Assembly (NCBI GenBank): GCA_964459675.1 | Contig: CAYWNP010000102.1 | Span: 1-8,680, forward strand | Reading direction: 5' to 3' | From: CAIZQW01 sp964459675 | Lineage (GTDB): Bacteria; Verrucomicrobiota; Kiritimatiellia; RFP12; UBA1067 | DNA length: 8,680 bases | Part shown: positions 1 to 4,399 of the stretch, piece by piece | Position numbering within the stretch: the stretch's first letter is position 1 | How the letters are laid out: every line of letters starts with the position of its first letter | Position numbers and translations under genes: made by a program | The notes under the pieces: generated by a model | Databases searched by the model: none | What the model was told of the DNA's origin: nothing | Seen by the model: only the letters and a program-made list of their open reading frames with translations

Positions 1-2
1 TA

Positions 3-120
3 TCCTGATACACAAATGATTGATACGTCTGGCAATTGAACAGGTGTATCCATTTATAAGAACAACCGACTGGAATTGTTTTCCTCCGTGAGCTCTGTGG
101 GCTCTGTGAGAAAAACGGCT
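3..120 (-). repeat. Dispersed ~118-bp repeat, copy 1 (may continue past the window's left edge)
   Basis: Read on the minus strand, this stretch matches plus-strand 4113-4232. My hand alignment gives about 14 substitutions and one 2-nt length difference, close to 88% identity. It contains a three-unit 9-bp array at 84-110 (CTCCGTGAG, CTCTGTGGG, CTCTGTGAG). It begins 19 nt after the stop codon of the minus-strand gene at 140-667, so it lies in that gene's 3' flank, oriented relative to the gene exactly as copy 2 is to atpK. No reading frame is shared between the copies, so it is non-coding. The true outer boundary cannot be seen here. Confidence 0.85.
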
Positions 121-139
121 ACGCATTTTAAAAGATACT

Positions 140-667
140 CTAAGACTCGTAATGGAACTGATATTCCGCGGTCGACAATTTGTGATAAAGTTCCTTTTCG
201 TGGGCAAGCATGGGCGAGGCATTGACGATTTTTGAAAAACCCTCCCAGATGCCGAACCAGCCTAGTGGAACAAATAAGATCTCCAGCAGTTGGACGACAA
301 GCGGCGAGAAAAGCTCAAAGTAAGAGATGAGCGTAATCGCACTCAAGGATAATATCCCGACCATGCCGAAAAGAGCCCCTCGGGTTTTTAAACGATGGAT
401 ATCGCGCTTTTTCTGTATGGCTTTATCCTTGAAATACTTTCGAAGTCGCCGCATGACCATCTGTTCCGATTGGTCATCCTTTAAGCTTTTGGGGGCATAA
501 AAGGAGAGGAGGAGCGCTCCCTTCGGCGTTTCACGGTATCGCTTCTTGAGTTCATTGACAAAGTCTTCAGATAAGGCCCTTTCATCCAACGGGCGAGGGT
601 CAAAATCCGAGAAGATGTCATCCCAGACATCAAGGATCAAGGATATCTCTTTTAAAGCCTCACTCAT
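140..667 (-). CDS. Conserved hypothetical two-helix membrane protein with a DDIFSDFDPRP motif
   Basis: A 175-aa protein of unknown function. Residues 1-60 are acidic and hydrophilic and carry a striking motif, DDIFSDFDPRP at about 16-26, followed by ERALSEDF (29-36) and a basic helix KKRYRET. I recall this block from uncharacterised proteins of many Gram-negative bacteria, but I know no assigned function. A second basic stretch (73-96, rich in R and K) leads into two predicted membrane helices (about 97-117 and 122-141), then a charged tail. This predicts a cytoplasmic N-terminal domain anchored in the inner membrane. There is no signal peptide. The ATG at 667 is preceded by AGAGAGGA about 4 nt upstream, supporting the start. 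It is transcribed divergently from the TMEM43-like gene. A dispersed repeat follows 19 nt after its stop. Confidence 0.8.
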   Translation of the reverse strand: MSEALKEISLILDVWDDIFSDFDPRPLDERALSEDFVNELKKRYRETPKGALLLSFYAPKSLKDDQSEQMVMRRLRKYFKDKAIQKKRDIHRLKTRGALFGMVGILSLSAITLISYFELFSPLVVQLLEILFVPLGWFGIWEGFSKIVNASPMLAHEKELYHKLSTAEYQFHYES

Positions 668-698
668 AAAATCCTCTCTTTAAAACCCTCACGTTCCT

Positions 699-727
699 AT
701 CCTAGCTCTTTTACTCAGAATAATCAA
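699..727 (-). promoter_or_regulatory. Candidate sigma-70-type promoter for the 140-667 gene
   Basis: On the minus strand, TTGATT (722-727; 4 of 6 matches to TTGACA) is separated by exactly 17 nt from TAGGAT (699-704; 4 of 6 to TATAAT). Transcription would begin near 692, giving a leader of about 25 nt that contains the ribosome binding site. This is a motif match only, and the sigma factor preference of this organism is unknown. Confidence 0.4.
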
Positions 728-782
728 GCGCTCGAAAAATGTGAAACGGCGAGAATGGGTTCTTTAGCGATGCGCAGGCGGG

Positions 783-788
783 TATAAT
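783..788 (+). promoter_or_regulatory. Candidate -10 box for the TMEM43-like gene
   Basis: A perfect TATAAT lies 114 nt upstream of the ATG at 902. The sequence at the expected -35 position (around 760-765, TTCTTT) is poor, and there is no TGn extension. The call therefore rests on the -10 hexamer and the divergent intergenic context. Confidence 0.3.
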
Positions 789-901
789 TTTCCCCTTAAA
801 GTATACTTGGCAGAGCGCTGAGGAAAGGTTAATCTATTTTTCATTCAAAGAGATGAGTCAGTCGCTCATCGCATGAAACGACAGGTAAATAGGAGATCAA
901 G

Positions 902-2056
902 ATGTCAAACGATAGCACTACAGTAGTCACGAGCGAGTCATGGTTCACCCGGGTCAAAAACGCCTTTGTAGGAATACTGATCGGGTTGATTCTATTTTTT
1001 GTCGCCTTTCCTGTGCTCTTTTGGAACGAGGGTCGTTCCGTAAAAACGTACAAGACGTTGAAAGAGGGCGGGGGTGCTGTTGTTTCCGTGGCCTCGGACA
1101 ATGTTGATCCTGCGACCGAAGGCAAGCTGGTGCATATCACGGCCAAAGCGGATACCGGGGCAACACTCGCTGATCCAGTCTTTGGTGTCTCCGCAAAGGT
1201 GTTGAAGCTGAAGCGGATTGTCGAGGTTTATCAGTGGAAGGAGTCGAGCGAGAGTAAGAAGGAGCAGAAGCTGGGGGGAAGTGAGGAAACCGTCACAACG
1301 TATTCCTATAGCAAGGATTGGTCAGAGGGACTGATCGCCTCTTCAAAATTTAATAAACCGGCAGAGCATCAGAACCCGACTGTAATGTCTTATGCATCTC
1401 AAGAACAGTCTGCTCAGGAGGTGACAGCCGGGGCTTTTGTCTTGTCGCCATCACTGGTCGGCAAGATCACTGGTTATGCGGCATTGGCAGTCGGTAGCGA
1501 CCAGGCGATTCCAGAAGCGCTCAAGGAAAAAGCCAAGAGGATCGACTCGGGGTATTATCTGGGCGCTGATCCAACGACTCCGCAGGTCGGCGATGTGCGT
1601 ATTACATTCAAGGCTATAAATCCTGTGGAGGTCAGCGTGATTGCCAAGCAGACAGGGAAGAGCTTTGCGCCATACACCACAAAGGCGGGAGGAACGATTG
1701 AGCTCTTACAAGCAGGTGTTCACAATGCAGCTGAAATGATTCAGAAAGCCCAGGCAGACAACGTGATGATGACCTGGATCCTTCGGCTTGTAGGTTTCAT
1801 CTTGATGTTGGTCGGCATGGGCTTGATCCTCAGGCCGCTCGCAGTGGTCGCAGACGTCATACCGTTCGTGGGTTCGATCATGAGCGCTGGCATTGGGCTC
1901 ATCTCCTTCCTAGTCGCCGCCAGCTTCTCCTTGGTCACGATTGCAGTCGCCTGGATTGTCTACCGTCCGCTCCTGGGCGGACTCTTACTCGTGGGTGCAG
2001 TCGCACTGATTGTTGTCATTAAGGGGAAGATGAGCAGTAATAATCCGACTGCTTAG
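902..2056 (+). CDS. TMEM43 (LUMA)-family membrane protein
   Basis: A 384-aa protein matching the bacterial TMEM43 family (DUF1625). It has an N-terminal membrane helix (about 22-40) running directly into the hallmark LFWNEGR motif (39-45) and VKTYKTLKEG (47-56). A large non-cytoplasmic domain (about 57-290) follows. The C-terminal cluster of helices falls at about 293-312, 325-352 and 357-373. Eukaryotic TMEM43 sits in the inner nuclear membrane and ER; the bacterial function is not established, so I assign family only. The ATG at 902 is preceded by AGGAG (891-895) at 6-nt spacing, and the helix follows at the expected distance. It is the only gene of its transcription unit that I can see, because a 316-bp repeat-bearing gap follows it. 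Antisense and overlapping frames inside it look like shadows. Confidence 0.88.
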   Translation: MSNDSTTVVTSESWFTRVKNAFVGILIGLILFFVAFPVLFWNEGRSVKTYKTLKEGGGAVVSVASDNVDPATEGKLVHITAKADTGATLADPVFGVSAKVLKLKRIVEVYQWKESSESKKEQKLGGSEETVTTYSYSKDWSEGLIASSKFNKPAEHQNPTVMSYASQEQSAQEVTAGAFVLSPSLVGKITGYAALAVGSDQAIPEALKEKAKRIDSGYYLGADPTTPQVGDVRITFKAINPVEVSVIAKQTGKSFAPYTTKAGGTIELLQAGVHNAAEMIQKAQADNVMMTWILRLVGFILMLVGMGLILRPLAVVADVIPFVGSIMSAGIGLISFLVAASFSLVTIAVAWIVYRPLLGGLLLVGAVALIVVIKGKMSSNNPTA

Positions 2057-2080
2057 AGATAAGCCTGTCTTTAGCTTTAT

Positions 2081-2228
2081 CCTGGGAACGCGGACACTCT
2101 TGTCCGCCAACTCACCTTTATCTTCACAAGCATTCTTAAACTTTAACCCACTCAACGACTTCTATCACAGTTAGTTTATCGGTGCGTATTTATTCGCTTT
2201 GGCGGACAAGAGTGTCCGCGTTCCCAGG
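2081..2228. repeat. REP/BIME-like element: 30-bp perfect inverted repeats 88 bp apart
   Basis: Arm 2081-2110 is the exact reverse complement of 2199-2228 over 30 bp. Each arm also contains its own hairpin: GCGGACA and TGTCCGC (7 bp) around a 4-nt loop, at 2090-2107 (loop CTCT) and 2202-2219 (loop AGAG). Each carries a GGGAAC/GTTCCC block on its outer side. This resembles bacterial repetitive extragenic palindromes arranged head to head. No target-site duplication is visible at the outer ends (TTAT versus GTTT), and the 88-bp interior has no coding potential. It could also act on RNA as a long stem downstream of the TMEM43-like gene. Confidence 0.85.
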
Positions 2229-2255
2229 GTTTGTCACTTTGTGTCCGCTAACTGT

Positions 2256-2287
2256 CCATTCTACCATTCCATTATTCCATCATTCCA
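2256..2287. repeat. Short tandem repeat, 8 bp x 4
   Basis: Four successive 8-mers, CCATTCTA, CCATTCCA, TTATTCCA and TCATTCCA, share the core ATTCCA (ATTCTA in the first). The array is non-coding and lies 28 bp after the REP-like element. Confidence 0.7.
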
Positions 2288-2372
2288 ATGAAGTTATTCA
2301 CCAAAGTTTAAGCTTGTTTCTCTGCACGCTGATGCGTAAACTTCATGGGTATACAAGAAGGAATTTAAAAAA

Positions 2373-3560
2373 ATGAGGATACTGATTGCTGATAAAGTTT
2401 CCCCCACAACCGTCAAGTCCCTTGAAGCGCTCGGCTGTGAAGTCGCCTTAAAACCAGAGCTGGATGCGGCAAGTTTGCCCTCCGCGATTCCGGGCTATGA
2501 TGTCTTAGTCGTTCGTTCGACCCAAGTCACCAAACAGACGATTGAGGCTGGCAACGATTTATCCCTCATCATCCGCGCTGGAGCTGGCGTCAATACGATT
2601 GATCTGGAGACCGCAAGTCAATATGGAATCCATGTGACCAACTGCCCGGGCAAAAACACGGAAGCAGTAGCAGAGCTCGCCATCGGTCTGTTGCTGGCTT
2701 GCGATCGCCGGATCCCGCAGGCTGCGCTTGAGATGCAAGGGGGCAAGTGGAAGAAGGGCGAGTTCGGTAAAGCACGCGGCTTGAAGGACCGGACGCTTGG
2801 CGTTATCGGTCTTGGAAATATCGGCATGGCCGTGATCGCCCGTGCGAAGGCGCTGGAGATGAATGTGGTCGCCTGGTCGCGTTCCCTGACACCGGAAAAG
2901 GCTGAGGCCTTGGACATCGTGTATGCAGAGTCGCCGCTGGCGGTTGCTGCCCAGGCAGATGCGCTCTCCTTGCATGTCGCCTACTCAAAAGCCTTGAACC
3001 ATCTGGTGGATGCCGAGTTCCTGGTAGCCATGAAGCCGGGAGCCATCCTGATTAACACAGCACGTGGCGATCTGATTGATACTGTAGCCTTGAAGGAGGC
3101 AATCAAGAGCAAAAAACTGCGCGTGGGTCTGGATGTTTTCGAGAATGAGCCCAAGGGCAATGAAGAGCCCTTCGTAGATACCGAGTTGGCCAGCTTGGCC
3201 ATCTGCACGCCCCATATCGGCGCGTCAACCGACCAAGCTTCGGAAGCTATCGCAGAAGAAGCGGTAAGGATTGTGCGTTCCTACATTGAAACAGGCATGC
3301 CGGTTAATGTGGTCAATGTGCGACTGAAGCCCGCCACGACCCACAAGCTGGTGGTTCGCCATCACAACCGCGTCGGGGTTTTGTCCGCTATCTTGATGAT
3401 GCTGAAGGAAGAGGGGATCAACATTGAAGAGATGCAGAACACCATCTTTTCAGGGGGCGCCACGGCGACCTGCTCGCTCTATCTGGACAAGAAGCCCGCC
3501 GATAAAACCATTGCCCTCATGTCGGCTCATGCAGATATCATCCAAGTCACAGGTTGTTAA
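2373..3560 (+). CDS. serA: D-3-phosphoglycerate dehydrogenase-like 2-hydroxyacid dehydrogenase with C-terminal ACT-like domain
   Basis: A 395-aa D-isomer-specific 2-hydroxyacid dehydrogenase, most likely 3-phosphoglycerate dehydrogenase, the first step of phosphorylated serine biosynthesis (3-phosphoglycerate to 3-phosphohydroxypyruvate) in the cytosol. Visible landmarks are the substrate-loop VVRST (46-50), RAGAGVNTID (68-77), nucleotide-binding GLGNIG (146-151), and the catalytic triad Arg231 (TARGD), Glu259 (ENEP) and His281 (PHIGAST). An ACT-like region at about 324-393 (HHNRVGVLSAILMMLKEEGI) resembles the serine-sensing domain of SerA, but feedback inhibition is only inferred. The end of the second Rossmann strand reads VVAWSRS (165-171), lacking the acidic residue typical of NAD-dependent enzymes. 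The ATG at 2373 has AAGGA (2358-2362) 10 nt upstream. Other enzymes of this superfamily remain possible because serC and serB are not adjacent. Confidence 0.85.
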   Translation: MRILIADKVSPTTVKSLEALGCEVALKPELDAASLPSAIPGYDVLVVRSTQVTKQTIEAGNDLSLIIRAGAGVNTIDLETASQYGIHVTNCPGKNTEAVAELAIGLLLACDRRIPQAALEMQGGKWKKGEFGKARGLKDRTLGVIGLGNIGMAVIARAKALEMNVVAWSRSLTPEKAEALDIVYAESPLAVAAQADALSLHVAYSKALNHLVDAEFLVAMKPGAILINTARGDLIDTVALKEAIKSKKLRVGLDVFENEPKGNEEPFVDTELASLAICTPHIGASTDQASEAIAEEAVRIVRSYIETGMPVNVVNVRLKPATTHKLVVRHHNRVGVLSAILMMLKEEGINIEEMQNTIFSGGATATCSLYLDKKPADKTIALMSAHADIIQVTGC

Positions 3561-3620
3561 AAAACAAATGACTGGAAAAGGGAGTGGAACTCGGCTATCA
3601 TTAGAGCTTACTTTTATCAC

Positions 3621-3626
3621 GAGGAG
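3621..3626 (+). promoter_or_regulatory. Ribosome binding site deciding the atpK start
   Basis: GAGGAG lies 9 nt before ATG 3636. The in-frame TTG at 3630 would leave only 3 nt, so ATG 3636 (protein beginning MDPAIS) is preferred. Confidence 0.75.
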
Positions 3627-3635
3627 AATTTGGTT

Positions 3636-4091
3636 ATGGATCCAGCAATAAGTCAGGCATATGGAGTGGCAGGTGCGGTAGTCTGTTTAGGAATGAGTGC
3701 GGCCGGATCAGCCTTGGGAACAGGCGTTGCAGCGTGTTCCGCCGCAGGGGCTTGGAAAAAGTGCTATGCACAGAACAAGCAGGCGCCCTTTCTGCTGCTC
3801 TCGTTTGTGGGTGCCCCGATTACGCAGACCTTGTACGGGATGATCCTGATGTTCACCATGTTTGGCAAGGCGCATATTGGACCTCCCCTGTTGATCCTTG
3901 GAGCCTTCTCCGGGCTGGCGATTGGACTCTCCGCATACTATCAGGGCAAGGCAGGTGCAGCGGCCGCCGACGCGCAGGCTGAGACAGGGCAGGGGCTGAC
4001 CAACTATCTGGCGGCCTTGGGTATTATTGAGACGGTCGCTATCTTTACCATGGTATTCACCCTTATCGCAATCGGCAAGATCAGCGGCTAG
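3636..4091 (+). CDS. atpK: V-type ATP synthase/ATPase subunit K (rotor-ring proteolipid)
   Basis: A 151-aa, four-helix duplicated proteolipid of the V/A-type ATPase membrane rotor. Helices lie at about 7-33, 52-77, 83-104 and 124-148, with glycine/alanine-rich helices 1 and 3. The ion-binding carboxylate is Glu132 in helix 4 (GIIETVAIF). Helix 2 carries Thr63-Gln64 and Tyr67 (APITQTLYG), and helix 3 carries Gln103 (YYQGK). These match, with the same Gln-to-Glu spacing of 29, the Na+-binding residues known for Enterococcus hirae NtpK (Thr64, Gln65, Gln110, Glu139, with Tyr68). The helix-2 half lacks a carboxylate, as expected for type K. It lies 75 bp after the serA-like gene with no terminator between them, so co-transcription is possible. 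No other ATPase subunit is in the window, although subunit I commonly precedes K in V-ATPase operons. An intrinsic terminator overlaps its stop. Confidence 0.93.
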   Translation: MDPAISQAYGVAGAVVCLGMSAAGSALGTGVAACSAAGAWKKCYAQNKQAPFLLLSFVGAPITQTLYGMILMFTMFGKAHIGPPLLILGAFSGLAIGLSAYYQGKAGAAAADAQAETGQGLTNYLAALGIIETVAIFTMVFTLIAIGKISG

Positions 4092-4124
4092 AGGCATTTT
4101 CTTAAAAAGTGCAGCCGTTTTTTT
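4085..4124 (+). terminator. Intrinsic terminator of atpK
   Basis: CGGCT (4085-4089, inside the last codons) pairs with AGCCG (4113-4117). Inside it GCATTTT (4094-4100) pairs with AAAGTGC (4106-4112, one G-U) around loop CTTAA, leaving AGAG as a bulge. Seven T residues follow directly (4118-4124). The T-run and the 3' arm AGCCG belong to the start of repeat copy 2. Confidence 0.65.
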
Positions 4125-4232
4125 CTCACAGAGCCCACAGAGCTCACGGAGAAAAGAAATTCCAGTCGGTTGTTCTGATAAATGAATAAGCCTGTTTAAT
4201 ATCCAGAAGTCTCAATCATTTGTGGAACAGGA
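4113..4232 (+). repeat. Dispersed ~120-bp repeat, copy 2
   Basis: This is the inverted partner of 3-120, with about 88% identity by hand alignment. It contains the 9-bp array in reverse complement at 4125-4151 (CTCACAGAG, CCCACAGAG, CTCACGGAG). It starts 21 nt after the atpK stop. Weaker similarity (14 of 18 positions) continues 13 nt upstream toward the stop codon in both copies. No frame is conserved between copies. Confidence 0.85.
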
Positions 4233-4273
4233 CGACATAATAACTAGTTATCATTCATTCGGGATACATAATT

Positions 4274-4299
4274 CTCTGTGCCCTCTGTGCCTCTGTGAG
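4274..4299 (+). repeat. Stand-alone CTCTGTG 9-mer array
   Basis: CTCTGTGCC, CTCTGTGC (one base short) and CTCTGTGAG are the same unit type as the arrays inside both copies of the long repeat. Orientation is opposite to the array in copy 2, so the two could pair imperfectly across about 120 nt. The sequence around this array does not match the long repeat. Confidence 0.75.
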
Positions 4300-4340
4300 G
4301 AACTACACATTAAATTTAAATGTTATAAGGCATAGACGTG

Positions 4341-4388
4341 AAAAAAGAAAAGGAGGTCAGCCTGTGAGGCGACCTCCTTTTCTTTTTT
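4341..4388. terminator. Strong bidirectional Rho-independent terminator
   Basis: A perfect 18-bp stem joins 4341-4358 (AAAAAAGAAAAGGAGGTC) to 4371-4388, with a 12-nt apex that can add GCCT/AGGC pairing. The A-rich and T-rich ends give a T-tract in both directions. It lies 11 nt after the EF-G-like stop (minus strand) and also backs up termination from atpK. Confidence 0.92.
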
Positions 4389-4399
4389 GATTTCAGATG

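Larger units (their letters stand above)
668..901. other. Divergent intergenic region (234 bp)
   Basis: This gap separates two divergently transcribed membrane-protein genes. It holds a candidate minus-strand promoter (699-727), a candidate plus-strand -10 box (783-788) and a small hairpin in the plus-strand leader (GATGAG 852-857 with CTCATC 865-870, 7-nt loop). I see no convincing small gene in it. Confidence 0.6.
2057..2372. other. Repeat-bearing intergenic region between the TMEM43-like gene and serA-like gene (316 bp)
   Basis: This gap contains the 30-bp inverted repeat pair (2081-2228), a degenerate fragment of the same repeat (TGTCCGCTAACT at 2242-2253, 11 of 12 matching 2101-2112), an 8-bp tandem repeat (2256-2287) and then an AT-rich leader into the serA-like gene. 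A 64-codon frame crosses it from 2182 but has no coding character. I find no convincing promoter for the downstream gene. Confidence 0.6.
4092..4399. other. Convergent intergenic region between atpK and the EF-G-like gene (308 bp)
   Basis: It contains most of the atpK terminator, repeat copy 2, a perfect 12-bp palindrome ATAACTAGTTAT (4240-4251), a CTCTGTG 9-mer array, an AT-rich patch with the palindrome TTAAATTTAA (4310-4319) and the bidirectional terminator. No gene is seen. Confidence 0.75.

Noticed and set aside
84..110. CRISPR-like array
   Set aside because: The 9-bp units are contiguous with no spacers, and no cas genes are present.
841..1146. 101-codon minus-strand frame
   Set aside because: It is antisense to the N-terminus and hallmark motif of the TMEM43-like gene; no supporting start signal.
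2058..2081. Intrinsic terminator after the TMEM43-like gene
   Set aside because: GATAAGC and GCTTTATC can pair with a one-base bulge, but no T-tract follows.
2288..2346. Leader attenuator or riboswitch ahead of the serA-like gene
   Set aside because: Only an 8-bp ATGAAGTT/AACTTCAT match separated by 43 nt was found, with no T-run and no known riboswitch core; too weak.
2182..2376. 64-codon plus-strand frame before the serA-like gene
   Set aside because: It runs through the right REP-like arm and the 8-bp tandem repeat, has low-complexity composition and overlaps the serA-like start; no ribosome site.
3630..3635. TTG start for atpK two codons upstream
   Set aside because: Spacing from GAGGAG would be only 3 nt; the ATG at 3636 is better placed.
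3..4232. Terminal inverted repeats of a 4.2-kb transposon or integrated element
   Set aside because: The genes between are housekeeping-like, there is no transposase or integrase, and the repeats diverge by about 12% and sit in gene 3' flanks; a dispersed repeat family explains them better.
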